This document shows positions 8,212 to 17,058 of a DNA stretch of 64,000 nucleotides, piece by piece. The position numbers and the translations under genes are program-made. The DNA comes from Limnohabitans sp. INBF002 (lineage in GTDB: Bacteria > Pseudomonadota > Gammaproteobacteria > Burkholderiales > Burkholderiaceae_C): assembly GCF_027924905.1 (NCBI RefSeq), contig NZ_AP027055.1, positions 1,116,001-1,180,000 of the forward strand. Direction: 5' to 3'. Below the pieces are notes generated by a model that saw only the letters and a program-made list of their open reading frames with translations, was not told the origin of the DNA and did no database searches. The stretch's first letter is position 1. Every line of letters starts with the position of its first letter.

Positions 8212-10571
8212 CCGATTTGTTCACCCCTGGACTGCCCACCGCCAACAATAACAATGATGGCGACGGCGACATCGCGCTGGGCCACTACGCCCAACGCGCC
8301 TACCTTGAGTACGCGCTCAGCGTGGTCAAAGGCCGCGCCTTGCCCGATGTGTGCGATGGCCAAAAGCCTGTGCAGCGCCGCATTTTGTATTCGATGTCCC
8401 GCATGGGCCTTGGCTTCAGCGGTCCCAACAACAACACGGGTGCTAAGCCTGTCAAGTGCGCCCGCGTGGTTGGTGACGTGCTGGGTCGTTACCACCCTCA
8501 TGGTGACAGCGCCGCCTACGAAGCCCTCGTGCGCATGGCGCAAGACTTTGCGCAACGCTACCCGCTGATTGATGGCCAAGGCAACTTTGGCTCACGCGAC
8601 GGCGACGGCGCTGCGGCCATGCGATACACCGAAGCACGCTTGGCCAAAATCACCACGTTGTTGCTGGATGAGATTGACGAAGGCACGGTGGACTTCCAGC
8701 CCAACTACGACGGCTCCACCGAAGAGCCCAAGCAGTTGCCCGCCCGTTTGCCATTTGCCTTGCTCAACGGCGCAAGCGGCATCGCGGTGGGTATGGCCAC
8801 CGAAATTCCAAGCCACAACCTGCGCGAAGTGGCCGATGCGTGCGTGGCACTCATCAAGTCGCCCAAGCTGAGTGACGAAGAACTGTTGCAAATCTTGCCC
8901 GCGCCCGATTACCCCGGTGGCGGCCAAATCATCAGCAGTGCGTCTGACATTGCCGATGCCTATCGCACAGGCCGTGGTTCGCTCAAAGTGCGCGCACGTT
9001 GGGTGATTGAAGACTTGGCCCGTGGCCAATGGCAATTGGTGGTGAACGAACTGCCGCCCGGCGTGAGCAGCCAACGCGTGTTGGAAGAGATTGAAGAACT
9101 CACCAACCCCAAGGTCAAGACGGGCAAGAAGGCGCTGAGCGCTGATCAAACCCAACTCAAAGCCACCGTGCTGGCCGTGTTGGACGTGGTGCGCGATGAG
9201 TCGAGCAAAGACGCGCCCGTGCGTTTGGTGTTCGAGCCCAAGACCCGCACGATTGAGCAACAAGAACTCATCACCACTTTGCTGGCGCACACCAGCTTAG
9301 AAACCTCGTCGTCCATCAACCTCACCATGGTGGGCATTGATGGCCGCCCTGTGCCTAAGTCGCTGCGCGACATGCTGACTGAGTGGATTGAGTTCCGCTC
9401 TGCCACCATCCTGCGCCGCTCGCAGCACCGCTTGAACAAAGTGCTGGACCGCATCCACATCTTGGAGGGCCGTCAGTTGGTGTTGCTCAACATCGACGAG
9501 GTGATTGCCATCATCCGTCAGAGCGACGAGCCCAAGCAGGCGTTGATGGAGCGTTTCAAACTCAGCGAACGCCAAGCCGAAGACATCTTAGAAATTCGCC
9601 TGCGTCAGCTGGCGCGTTTGGAAGCCATCAAGATTGAGCAAGAGCTCAAAGAGCTGCGCGACGAACAAGCCAAACTCGAAGACATCGTGGGCAACCCATC
9701 GGCGCTGCGCCGCTTGATGGTGAAAGAAATTGAAGCCGACGCCAAAACCTTTGCCGACCCACGCCGCACGCTCATCCAAGAAGAGAAAAAAGCAGTGGCC
9801 GAAGTCAAGGTGATTGACGAGCCCGTGACCGTGGTGGTTTCTGAAAAAGGCTGGGTGCGCGCACGCACTGGCCACGGCCACGAAGCCAGCGCCTTTGCTT
9901 TCAAGTCGGGCGACGGCTTGTACGGCACGTTTGAGTGCCGAACGGTGGACACCTTCATCGCGTTTGGCTCGAACGGCCGCATCTACTCGGTGCCCGTGTC
10001 GGCCTTGCCTGGCGCGCGTGGCGACGGCCAACCTGTGACCACCTTGATTGATTTGGAATCAGGCACCCAACTGCTGCACTACGTAGCTGGCCCTGCGGGC
10101 GCCACATACTTGCTCAGCAGCTCGGGTGGCTATGGCTTCATGGCCAACATTGAACACATGATCTCGCGCAACAAAGGCGGCAAAGCCTTCATCACCGTGG
10201 GCGAGGGCGAAACCGTGTGCCGCCCATCACCTGCCAGTGGTGGCTCGGGCGCGCAGCCTGTGGCACCTGCCACGCATGTGGCTTGTGCCTCTACCGGTGG
10301 CCGCTTCTTGACCTTTGAGTTGTCTGAACTCAAAGCGATGGAAAAGGGCGGTCGCGGCTTGATGCTGATCGACCTAGAAGCCAAAGACACCTTGGCCGGT
10401 GCGGCTGCGTACACACGCAGTGTGCGCATCGAAGGCATTGGCCGTGGCGGCAAAGTGCGCGAAGAAACGCTGGAAATTCGCAGCTTGAACAACGCCAAAG
10501 CCGCACGCGCCAAGAAGGGCAAAGTGGCGGACTTGGGCTTTAAGCCGAATGCGGTGGTGCGGGTGGAGTGA
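8208..10571 (+). CDS. parC: DNA topoisomerase IV subunit A
   Basis: The DNA breakage-reunion subunit of topoisomerase IV, 787 residues. The quinolone-resistance region reads [12 protein letters not shown], and the catalytic tyrosine lies in [10 protein letters not shown] (about residue 144). The central coiled coil with [16 protein letters not shown] is followed by a beta-pinwheel C-terminal domain, shorter than in GyrA and without a GyrA box. Start ATG overlaps the parE stop (ATGA), so translation is coupled. A terminator follows 38 bases downstream. Confidence 0.95.
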   Translation: MTDLFTPGLPTANNNNDGDGDIALGHYAQRAYLEYALSVVKGRALPDVCDGQKPVQRRILYSMSRMGLGFSGPNNNTGAKPVKCARVVGDVLGRYHPHGDSAAYEALVRMAQDFAQRYPLIDGQGNFGSRDGDGAAAMRYTEARLAKITTLLLDEIDEGTVDFQPNYDGSTEEPKQLPARLPFALLNGASGIAVGMATEIPSHNLREVADACVALIKSPKLSDEELLQILPAPDYPGGGQIISSASDIADAYRTGRGSLKVRARWVIEDLARGQWQLVVNELPPGVSSQRVLEEIEELTNPKVKTGKKALSADQTQLKATVLAVLDVVRDESSKDAPVRLVFEPKTRTIEQQELITTLLAHTSLETSSSINLTMVGIDGRPVPKSLRDMLTEWIEFRSATILRRSQHRLNKVLDRIHILEGRQLVLLNIDEVIAIIRQSDEPKQALMERFKLSERQAEDILEIRLRQLARLEAIKIEQELKELRDEQAKLEDIVGNPSALRRLMVKEIEADAKTFADPRRTLIQEEKKAVAEVKVIDEPVTVVVSEKGWVRARTGHGHEASAFAFKSGDGLYGTFECRTVDTFIAFGSNGRIYSVPVSALPGARGDGQPVTTLIDLESGTQLLHYVAGPAGATYLLSSSGGYGFMANIEHMISRNKGGKAFITVGEGETVCRPSPASGGSGAQPVAPATHVACASTGGRFLTFELSELKAMEKGGRGLMLIDLEAKDTLAGAAAYTRSVRIEGIGRGGKVREETLEIRSLNNAKAARAKKGKVADLGFKPNAVVRVE

Positions 10572-10608
10572 CCACCAGTGGACGCTACGCGAGTGGCGTC
10601 TTCGAAAT

Positions 10609-10637
10609 AAAAAAGCGGCTCAATGAGCCGCTTTTTT
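10609..10637. terminator. bidirectional terminator between parC and the zinc-ribbon gene
   Basis: Stem AGCGGCTCA/TGAGCCGCT, flanked by an A run on the left and a T run on the right. It can end transcription of parC and of the convergent minus-strand gene that stops at 10652. Confidence 0.85.
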
Positions 10638-10651
10638 GTGGGTGCCAAGAT

Positions 10652-10927
10652 TTAAGCTTTGGCTTTTTCTTTGGTTGCTGCCACTGGGGTCGCCGCTGCG
10701 GCTGCTGGGTCAGCCTCTTTCTTGGGAGGGCTGCAGTCGAAGCACACAAACATGGATGAACCCAAGATGCGTTTGAAAGAACCGTTGTTGCGGGGCTTGT
10801 GAACGCCGCACTTGATGCAGCTCATGGTGTCGCCAGTGCGGCCAAGGCCTTCGAATGGTGAACCGCCCTTTTTTGACTTGTAGCGCAAACCATCGTTGGA
10901 GATTTCTGTTTTTTCTGGGCGTGACAT
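10652..10927 (-). CDS. small zinc-ribbon protein, unknown function
   Basis: A 91-residue protein starting MSRPEKTEISNDG at ATG 10927. Two CxxC pairs, CIKC and CFDC, spaced by about 24 residues (CGVHKPRNNGSF...MFVC) look like a small zinc ribbon. The tail is Ala/Pro/Lys-rich and probably disordered. I recall similar proteins in Comamonadaceae, but no function is known to me. A DNA- or RNA-binding role is only a guess from the fold and the basic residues around the ribbon. It is monocistronic and convergent with parC. Confidence 0.65.
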   Translation of the reverse strand: MSRPEKTEISNDGLRYKSKKGGSPFEGLGRTGDTMSCIKCGVHKPRNNGSFKRILGSSMFVCFDCSPPKKEADPAAAAATPVAATKEKAKA

Positions 10928-11009
10928 TCGTTTTAGTTCTCGGGGCAAAGACGGTATTTTCGCAAATTTATCAACCGATCCGCGCAGCCGCCCTTAAAAA
11001 CCTCAAAAT

Positions 11010-11423
11010 TCACTTCAAAAAACGCTTCGAGAGCCGCAAAACGCCTGGTCCAATGCGCCGAGAGATGGCTTGGCGGTGTTTGGCGAACAACACATAGGCC
11101 GGCTGCAGCACGGGCATGAGCCAGTGGCGCGATAAAACCCAGGCCAAAACGGGTAGCTTGGCGAGTTTGTAGGCGGTGGCAAACACGGGCACGCCCACCA
11201 GCACTTGTCCATCGGCGGTGCGGCCATGAATCTGCGCCATGGCGGCTTCGCATGAGATGTTGTGGCCTGCGGCTTCAAAACCGGTTTGGGTTACGTCTAC
11301 AAACGCCAACTGACCTTGCGCGTTACGGCTTTGCAAAAATTCCACTTCGGCCACGCACAGCGGGCATTGGCCGTCGTAATACAGCGTGAGTTCAGGGGCG
11401 GCGCTGGCGTGTGTCTGTTGCAT
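11010..11423 (-). CDS. DCC-family thiol-disulfide oxidoreductase-like protein (DUF393)
   Basis: A 137-residue DUF393/DCC protein, identified by LYYDGQCPLCVAEVEFL near residues 13-29, which gives the family its Asp-Cys-x-x-Cys signature. Members are thioredoxin-like by prediction, but the enzymatic role is poorly known. ATG 11423 (MQQTHAS) is chosen; the open frame continues 14 codons upstream without a ribosome-binding site. The C-terminal half has a hydrophobic stretch (LPVLAWVLSRHWLMPVL) that may be a membrane or amphipathic segment. Confidence 0.7.
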   Translation of the reverse strand: MQQTHASAAPELTLYYDGQCPLCVAEVEFLQSRNAQGQLAFVDVTQTGFEAAGHNISCEAAMAQIHGRTADGQVLVGVPVFATAYKLAKLPVLAWVLSRHWLMPVLQPAYVLFAKHRQAISRRIGPGVLRLSKRFLK

Positions 11424-11490
11424 GGATGTAAGGCTAGCACGGCTGCGTCGAGGAGGGCTGATCAAAGGGTAATCGGGCAGAATTCACCGC

Positions 11491-12816
11491 ATGATCCAAA
11501 CGAGTTTTGACACACACACACCCGCCGCGCAACGCGTGGCGCAGGCGTTAGAAGCTGCAGCCAGCCCCGCCGCACAACACGTGTTCACGCAGCGCTACGC
11601 CGACGTGGCGCGTGCCACTGCCGAGCACTGTGATGCGCAAACACAAGCAGGTCGCAGCCTAGGCGCATTGCACGGCGTGTGCATCACTCTCAAAGACAAT
11701 TTCGACGTGGCGGGCGAAACCACGATGGCGGGTGGTGTGGTGTGTGCTGGTGAAGCGCCTGCACAGCACGATGCACCCGTGGTGCAACGCTTGCGCGATG
11801 CAGGCGCCGTGGTGCTGGGTAAAACCAACATGAGTGAGTTTGCTTTTTCGGGTGTGGGCATCAACCCGCACCACGGCACGCCGGTGAACCCCGCTGACCC
11901 AGCGCATGCGCGCGTGCCCGGTGGGTCGTCGTCAGGTGCGGCCGTGTCGGTCGCGTTGGGTTTGGCTGAGGTGGGCATTGGCACAGACACGGGCGGCTCT
12001 ATCCGCATCCCCGCAGCTTTGTGTGGTTTGGTGGGCTACAAAAGCACACAAGCGCGCATTCCCTGCACGGGTGTGATGGAGCTCTCGCGCACGCTAGACA
12101 CGGTGGGCAGCATCGCCCGCTCGGTGCGCGCGTGTTTGGCGGTGGACGCGGTGATGTCGCAGCAGCCATTACCTACGGATGCCGTCAACTTGCGCGGACT
12201 GCGCTTTGCCGTGCCGCAAACTTTGATGATGGACGATGTGGATGCCACCGTGGCCCAGGCCTTTACACGCACCTTGCGCCGCATTGCCGAGGCGGGCGCA
12301 CACGTGGTGGAGATACCTTTCAACGCATTGGGTGACATCGCCGCACTCAGCATGCCCGGTGGCTTTTCACCGATCGAGGGCTATGCCGCACACCACGCAC
12401 GCTTAGCGCGTGGCGCCAACCAAATTGACCCACGCGTGGTGGCTCGCATGACGCTGGGCAGTGGCATTACCGCACAAGACTACCTAGCGCTGCACAACCG
12501 CCGCCATGCGTGGATAGCGGAGGCCCAGAAAACCCTGCACGGTTTTGATGCCATGCTGTGCCCCACGGTGCCGATGGTGGCCCCGTTGATTGAGCCTTTG
12601 CTCGAAGACGATGAGGCGTTTTTCAAAGTCAATCGCTTGTTGCTGCGCAACCCATCGGCCATCAATTACATGGACGGTTGCGCTTGGAGTTTGCCCTGTC
12701 ACGAGGCGGGTGAACTGCCTGTGGGCTTGATGGTGTCATCCCTTGCGGGACAAGACGCGCATCTGGCGCGCGTGGCACTGGCTTTGGAAAACTTAATGAA
12801 TTCTTTACACAGCTAG
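11491..12816 (+). CDS. amidase signature family hydrolase
   Basis: A 441-residue amidase with the Ser-cisSer-Lys triad visible: Lys in ITLKDNFD (about 68), the cis-Ser in PGGSSSGAAVS (about 145) and the nucleophile Ser in GTDTGGSIRIPA (about 169). The substrate is unknown. GatA is unlikely because no gatB or gatC is nearby. There is no Shine-Dalgarno sequence, and CAGAAT at 11478-11483 ends 7 bases before the ATG, a layout also seen at parE and zapE. Divergent from the DCC protein. Confidence 0.82.
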   Translation: MIQTSFDTHTPAAQRVAQALEAAASPAAQHVFTQRYADVARATAEHCDAQTQAGRSLGALHGVCITLKDNFDVAGETTMAGGVVCAGEAPAQHDAPVVQRLRDAGAVVLGKTNMSEFAFSGVGINPHHGTPVNPADPAHARVPGGSSSGAAVSVALGLAEVGIGTDTGGSIRIPAALCGLVGYKSTQARIPCTGVMELSRTLDTVGSIARSVRACLAVDAVMSQQPLPTDAVNLRGLRFAVPQTLMMDDVDATVAQAFTRTLRRIAEAGAHVVEIPFNALGDIAALSMPGGFSPIEGYAAHHARLARGANQIDPRVVARMTLGSGITAQDYLALHNRRHAWIAEAQKTLHGFDAMLCPTVPMVAPLIEPLLEDDEAFFKVNRLLLRNPSAINYMDGCAWSLPCHEAGELPVGLMVSSLAGQDAHLARVALALENLMNSLHS

Positions 12817-12854
12817 ACCACAATGGCCGCACCGAGAGAGAAAGAGAGCGATGT

Positions 12855-13226
12855 ATGACTTCTAAATTTCGCGCATTGGCTTTAGGCGTGTTGTTGGCAG
12901 CAAGTGCCTCCACTGCGTTGGCCCACGGCCCGCACGGTGGGTATCGGGGTGGGTACTACCGTGGCGGTGGCGATTTTTGGTGGGGGCCTGCTTTGGTCGG
13001 CGGTGCGATAGTGGGCACGTCTATTTATTTGTCGCGCCCTGTGCAGCCGTCTACCGTCATCATCACCAGTCCACCGGCCGTGGTGCTCAACAACCCGCAG
13101 CCTACTCAGTGGGTGAACGGCCAACCCGTCCAAGCGCCTGTGGAGGCGTATTACTGCCGTGACTCTGGTCAGTACTTCCCTGTGGTGCAAACCTGTCCGA
13201 CACCTTGGATGGTGGTGCTGCGATGA
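12855..13226 (+). CDS. Gly/His-rich secreted protein with C-terminal Cys-pair motif
   Basis: A 123-residue exported protein. The signal peptide ends at ASTALA-HG (about residue 23). A Gly/Tyr/His-rich segment (HGPHGGYRGGYYRGGG) is followed by a hydrophobic, glycine-zipper-like stretch (WWGPALVGGAIVGTSIYL). The C-terminus, AYYCRDSGQYFPVVQTC, carries two cysteines spaced 13 apart before a Pro-Trp. A paralogue with the same plan is at 13667. Function is unknown; the C-terminal motif recurs in proteobacterial surface proteins. The stop overlaps the next start (ATGA). Confidence 0.65.
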   Translation: MTSKFRALALGVLLAASASTALAHGPHGGYRGGYYRGGGDFWWGPALVGGAIVGTSIYLSRPVQPSTVIITSPPAVVLNNPQPTQWVNGQPVQAPVEAYYCRDSGQYFPVVQTCPTPWMVVLR

Positions 13227-13603
13227 ACAAAGCTTTTTTGTGCGTTTTGATTGCGGGTTTGCTCCCCTATGTGTGTGCCATGGTCGCGAAGTGGGGGTTT
13301 CAAAAATTTGACAACCACAACCCACGCCAATGGTTGGCACAGCAAACGGGTTTTCGTGCGCGCGCGAATGCAGCACAGGCCAACAGTTTTGAGTCATTTC
13401 CACTGTTTGCGGCGGGCGTGATCATTGCCACCTTGGCGCAGGTGGATGCCGCTCGCATTGATTTGTACGCGTTTGTGTTTGTGGCAGCGCGCGTGGGCTT
13501 CATTGTTTGCTACGTGACCGACAAAGCCAGCTTGCGTTCTTTGTGCTGGTTGGTGGGCCTGCTGAGTGTGGTGGGTTTGTTTGCTGCAGCCTTGGGTTTG
13601 TAA
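13223..13603 (+). CDS. MAPEG family membrane protein
   Basis: A 126-residue protein with four predicted membrane helices. The pattern FDNHNPR followed by ANAAQANSFESFPLF (about residues 51-65) marks the MAPEG superfamily, which includes microsomal glutathione transferase. The bacterial members are mostly uncharacterised. ATG 13223 overlaps the stop of the preceding gene by four bases (ATGA), so the two are translationally coupled. The longer open frame from 13205 is not needed. Confidence 0.8.
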   Translation: MNKAFLCVLIAGLLPYVCAMVAKWGFQKFDNHNPRQWLAQQTGFRARANAAQANSFESFPLFAAGVIIATLAQVDAARIDLYAFVFVAARVGFIVCYVTDKASLRSLCWLVGLLSVVGLFAAALGL

Positions 13604-13666
13604 AGCTGTCATCCGTTTGCAAGTGCCGCGCGTTGTAGAGCTACCTTTTCACAAAGTGAGTCTTCT

Positions 13667-14032
13667 ATGAAACGCATTTCTACCTTGTTTGCCTGTTTAT
13701 TGGCCTTTGCCGTGGTCTTGCCCGCGCAAGCGGATGGCCGTGGGCACGGCGGCGGGCATGGCGGTTATCACGGTGCTCATGGAAGCTACGGTGGCTACGG
13801 TGGGCACTACCGTGGTTCGAGCAACTATTGGTTAGCCCCCGTCTTGGGTGCCGCTTTGGTGGGCAGCGTGATTTACGCCGCTAGCACTCCCAGCTATGCG
13901 GTACCGCAAACGGTGGTGGTGCAACAGCAATATGCACCGCCCAGCCGTGTGGCGTATTTCTGCCCTACCGCGCAGCAGTACTACCCCAACGTCCCCAGCT
14001 GCCAAGTGCCTTGGCAACCTGTGAACTACTAA
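13667..14032 (+). CDS. Gly/His-rich secreted protein, paralogue of the gene at 12855
   Basis: A 121-residue exported protein: signal peptide to about residue 22 (LPAQA-DG), then a Gly/His/Tyr-rich segment (GRGHGGGHGGYHGAHG), a glycine-zipper-like hydrophobic stretch (APVLGAALVGSVIYAAS), a Gln-rich linker, and AYFCPTAQQYYPNVPSC. It shares with its paralogue the pattern Tyr-x-Cys, Tyr-x-Pro-x-Val-x-x-Cys, Pro-Trp. The His/Gly segment could bind metal, but that is a guess. A strong terminator follows. Confidence 0.65.
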   Translation: MKRISTLFACLLAFAVVLPAQADGRGHGGGHGGYHGAHGSYGGYGGHYRGSSNYWLAPVLGAALVGSVIYAASTPSYAVPQTVVVQQQYAPPSRVAYFCPTAQQYYPNVPSCQVPWQPVNY

Positions 14033-14035
14033 AAC

Positions 14036-14062
14036 AAAAAAGCCGGGCTAGCCCGGCTTTTT
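14036..14062. terminator. bidirectional terminator
   Basis: A symmetrical stem AGCCGGGC/GCCCGGCT framed by A and T runs. It serves the secreted-protein gene on the plus strand and the exonuclease gene on the minus strand. Confidence 0.85.
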
Positions 14063-14105
14063 TATTGCGCGTCATTCGCTTCATCGAAGCGCTTACATCA
14101 CGTGT

Positions 14106-15017
14106 TTAGAGCGTGACGACTTCTTTGTTGCCTAAGCGGTTTGAGTAGCGCACTTTGCCGCCTGTGGTTTCTAGTTCCACGCGCGCGCTGCGGCCTGCGT
14201 ACACATGGTGTTTGAGCCATTCCAACTCTTGTTTCATCTCAGCATCGCCTGCCACCACACGGCTCCAGCAGCGCAGCTCGGCAGACCAGCGGTAGTTGCG
14301 CGCTTTGAGTTTGTCTTTGGTCTCAAACGGCGAGTTGATGGCGTACACCTTTTGCTGTGGCTTGTTCAAGGTCAACAGCACGGCGAGCAGGGCGGTTTGT
14401 TGGCTTTGCGGCAGCACTTGGTTGAGCAGCTCTAGCAGCGCCCAACAATCGGCTTCAGCGCGGTGGGCTTCGTAGAAGTAGCCTTGGGTGCTGAGCAAAT
14501 ACTCCAGCTTGGCCGAGCCAAAACCTTCTTCACGCCAGTCGATGTCTTTGATGCTGCAAGCCCAGTTGAGTTGCTCAAACATCGGCCAGCGGGCTTCGAC
14601 GAATGGGCGGTCAAACGCGGCATTGTGGGCAATGACCACGTCGGCATTTTTCAAAAACTCAGCCACGCGGGCGTCGTCAATGCGTTGGCCTTGCACCATC
14701 TCGTCGGTGATGTGGTGCACCGCAATCGAGGCGGGGGGAATGGCAAAACCGGGGTCCTCCAGCTCGTCGAACACCTCGCTGACACGGTAGACCACGCCTG
14801 TGACAGCGTCGAATTCAAAGGCCAACATGCCCAGTTCAATCACGCGGTCTGTGGCCACGTCAAAGCCTGTGGTCTCGGTGTCGAGCACGATGCCTTTGCT
14901 GAGTTTTTGGCCTGGTGCAGGGGTGTTGAACACACGGCCCGGCACGAGGCGGCGCAGCACGCGGTAGTCAGGGTGTTGTTCGAGTTGTTGGGCGAGTTGT
15001 TCGATATCTTGTGTCAT
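14106..15017 (-). CDS. DnaQ-like 3'-5' exonuclease (DEDDh)
   Basis: A 303-residue protein with an RNase T/DnaQ-like exonuclease domain. Motif Exo I is VLDTETTGFD (about residues 44-53), Exo II HNAAFDRPF, and Exo III HRAEADC with the DEDDh histidine. The C-terminal 110 residues contain no domain I recognise. It may be a proofreading or repair nuclease; it is too short and too diverged to call DnaQ. Start ATG 15017 (MTQDIEQLAQ) lies 10 bases after the stop of the MFS gene, so the two are probably one operon. The upstream extension is MFS sequence in another frame. Confidence 0.75.
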   Translation of the reverse strand: MTQDIEQLAQQLEQHPDYRVLRRLVPGRVFNTPAPGQKLSKGIVLDTETTGFDVATDRVIELGMLAFEFDAVTGVVYRVSEVFDELEDPGFAIPPASIAVHHITDEMVQGQRIDDARVAEFLKNADVVIAHNAAFDRPFVEARWPMFEQLNWACSIKDIDWREEGFGSAKLEYLLSTQGYFYEAHRAEADCWALLELLNQVLPQSQQTALLAVLLTLNKPQQKVYAINSPFETKDKLKARNYRWSAELRCWSRVVAGDAEMKQELEWLKHHVYAGRSARVELETTGGKVRYSNRLGNKEVVTL

Positions 15018-15027
15018 GGGGCTAATG

Positions 15028-16248
15028 TTAAGCGTGGTCCGCCTGCGTGGCGTTGCGCTTGGCAATGGCATGTGCAAAAAAAACACCCAACAGCACCACG
15101 CCCAGACCCACCGCACCCAGTACATGACTGGAGTTGAAGTGACCGAGCAGAGCGGCCAGCACCAACACGCCCAGCGATTGACCTAAAAACAAAAAACCGG
15201 CAAACAGCGTCACGCCTGTACCGCGTGCGGTCGGCACCATTTGTGTGGCCTTGGCCTGCATGGTGTTGTGAAACATGGCAAAGCCAAAGCCCGCCACAAA
15301 GCAAGAAGGCAGGGCCAGTTGCCACCAAGGGCCAAACGCAATGATCAAAAATGCCAAGCCAAAATACAAAGCCCCATAGCGCGCCAAACCCACTTCCCCA
15401 AAGCGGCGAATGACATATTTGGCCGCTCCCATATAAGCCATGCCGCCCAAACCAAACAGCGCCGTGGTGCCACCCGCCAGCGTGAGCGAAATGTGGTGCA
15501 TCTGGTGCAAATGAGATGCGGTGACGGCCAATAAACCAAAAATCATGGCCCCTTCAACCAGCGCAATGCCTAGCAGCGTGCGGGCCCATGCGTCGCCGGC
15601 CACTTGTTTGAGTTGCCTGAAAAAACCTGCCGGTGCGTGTGCATGGCGTGCAACGGGTTCTAAATGTTTGAGCTGTTGCCACAGCAAAAAGCTGACGGTG
15701 GCAAACGTGGCGGCCATCAGTACAAAAGCCCAACGCCAGCCCAGCGTATCCGTCAGCAAACCGCCAAACAACTGACCCGCTGTGATGCCCAGCATGGTGC
15801 CCAAACCGACTCGGGCCAAAGTTTCTTGCCGCTGTTCGTAATGCACCACATCGCCCACCCAAGCCAGCGAGAGCGGAATGATGGCCGCCGCGGTGAGTGC
15901 TGTGCCCACGCGTGCAGCCACGAGAAATGACAAATCAGAACTCAGCGCCGACAACGTGCAACCCACACTGCAACCGATGGTTGCCAGCATGACCACACGG
16001 TACTTGCCAAAGCGGTCACCCACAGGGCCGTAAAACAATTGCATCAAGCCGTAGGCGATGGCGAAAAACGAGATGACTTGTGAGACCTCGCTGATAGGTG
16101 CAGCAAAGACGCGCGACAGCTCGGGCAGCATGGGGTCGCAAATGCGTTGCACGGACATGCTCGAGAACGTCGCCAAGGACAACAAAAAAATCGCTCGGCG
16201 GGTGCTGGGCGTTAACGCGTGGGATGGGGGATGTGAGTGGGACTTCAA
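15028..16248 (-). CDS. MFS transporter
   Basis: A 406-residue, 12-helix major facilitator. Motif A reads YGPVGDRFGKYRVV (about residues 72-85), and SLAWVGDVVHYEQRQ lies in the first half. It resembles drug/metabolite:proton antiporters of the Bcr/ArsJ-like kind; the substrate is unknown. The start is TTG at 16248 (LKSHSHPPSH), with a weak GAGACG upstream. It shares an AT-rich divergent promoter region, containing a 24-base imperfect palindrome, with the PLD-type nuclease gene. Confidence 0.7.
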   Translation of the reverse strand: MKSHSHPPSHALTPSTRRAIFLLSLATFSSMSVQRICDPMLPELSRVFAAPISEVSQVISFFAIAYGLMQLFYGPVGDRFGKYRVVMLATIGCSVGCTLSALSSDLSFLVAARVGTALTAAAIIPLSLAWVGDVVHYEQRQETLARVGLGTMLGITAGQLFGGLLTDTLGWRWAFVLMAATFATVSFLLWQQLKHLEPVARHAHAPAGFFRQLKQVAGDAWARTLLGIALVEGAMIFGLLAVTASHLHQMHHISLTLAGGTTALFGLGGMAYMGAAKYVIRRFGEVGLARYGALYFGLAFLIIAFGPWWQLALPSCFVAGFGFAMFHNTMQAKATQMVPTARGTGVTLFAGFLFLGQSLGVLVLAALLGHFNSSHVLGAVGLGVVLLGVFFAHAIAKRNATQADHA

Positions 16249-16273
16249 AGCGTCTCGACTTTACTATGCGGGT

Positions 16274-16297
16274 GTTTATTGAATTAATCAAATAAAC
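16274..16297. promoter_or_regulatory. 24-base imperfect palindrome in a divergent promoter region
   Basis: Arms GTTTATT (16274-16280) and AATAAAC (16291-16297) are exact inverted repeats around an AT-rich centre that is itself nearly symmetrical. It lies 26 bases upstream of the MFS start and 45 bases upstream of the PLD gene. It may bind a dimeric regulator of both. Confidence 0.4.
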
Positions 16298-16341
16298 GCT
16301 AAAAGTAATAAATGTGACTTTTGCGGTTTAGCATTTCGACC

Positions 16342-16878
16342 ATGAAGAAGTTCGTCATTTTGAGTGCCCTGTGGCTGGGCGTGTCGGTAGCGCTTGCCAC
16401 GCCCGCTGTGGCAAGCCAGGCCTCCACGGGCATGCAGGTGGAGGTGTTGGGGGTTTACTTCACACCGCCCACCGATGCCGCCGCTGCCATTGTCCAAGCC
16501 ATTGATGGCAGCGAGCACGAGGTGCTGGTGCAGGCTTATGGGTTCACGCACAACGCCATTGCCCAAGCATTGGTGCGGGCACACCAGCGTGGTGTGGCGG
16601 TGCGTGTGTTGTTGGATAAAAAGAGCCAAACCTCCAACGGCTATGTGATGCGTGTGCTGGCCCACTCGCAAATTGAGTTACGCCAAGATGGCAAACACGC
16701 CATCGCGCACAACAAAGTGATGGTGATTGATGAGGCCATCGTCATCACCGGCAGCTTTAATTTCACCAATTCGGCGGCATCGCGAAACGCGGAGAACTTT
16801 CTGGTTTTGAAGTCTGACGAACTGGCTCAGAAGTACAAGCTTCAGTGGCAAAACCATTGGGAACACAGCGTGGAATAA
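16342..16878 (+). CDS. PLD-family nuclease-like exported protein
   Basis: A 178-residue protein with a signal peptide (cleavage near AVASQA, residue 25) and one phospholipase D catalytic motif, HNKVMVID, followed by GSFNFTNSA (about residues 123-142). One HKD motif and this length match the Nuc/EndA-type periplasmic endonucleases that work as dimers. The ATG at 16342 gives the signal peptide a normal Lys-rich start. It is monocistronic, divergent from an MFS gene. Role in DNA scavenging or degradation is inferred from the family. Confidence 0.78.
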   Translation: MKKFVILSALWLGVSVALATPAVASQASTGMQVEVLGVYFTPPTDAAAAIVQAIDGSEHEVLVQAYGFTHNAIAQALVRAHQRGVAVRVLLDKKSQTSNGYVMRVLAHSQIELRQDGKHAIAHNKVMVIDEAIVITGSFNFTNSAASRNAENFLVLKSDELAQKYKLQWQNHWEHSVE

Positions 16879-16940
16879 GGGCTTGCAAACGCGGATTTAG
16901 TCTGCCAGCTCTAAAAGCGCACCATTTCGGCGCAAAACGC

Positions 16941-16968
16941 TTGTCAAAGCTGCACTTGTCTTTAGAAT
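16941..16968 (+). promoter_or_regulatory. phaP: phasin gene promoter
   Basis: TTGTCA (16941-16946) and TAGAAT (16963-16968) are 16 bases apart, with a predicted start near 16975 and a leader of about 84 bases. Confidence 0.55.
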
Positions 16969-16985
16969 ACGTCTCATGCTGCACT
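16949..16985 (+). promoter_or_regulatory. paired GCTGCACT repeats, possible PhaR operators
   Basis: The octamer GCTGCACT occurs at 16949-16956, inside the promoter spacer, and at 16978-16985, at the expected transcription start. The second copy is part of TGCTGCACTGCAACA. PhaR repressors of phasin genes recognise TGC/GCA-rich sites in Paracoccus and Cupriavidus, so these may be autoregulatory operators. Confidence 0.4.
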
Positions 16986-17058
16986 GCAACATAACTTTAG
17001 CCAACGGGCAGGGTTCAGAGCAGTTTGACCATCCCTTTTAATATTTTGGAGATTTGAC

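Noticed and set aside
11491-12816. Amidase as GatA of the tRNA amidotransferase
   Set aside because: No gatB or gatC is adjacent, and the family contains many unrelated amidases with the same triad motifs.
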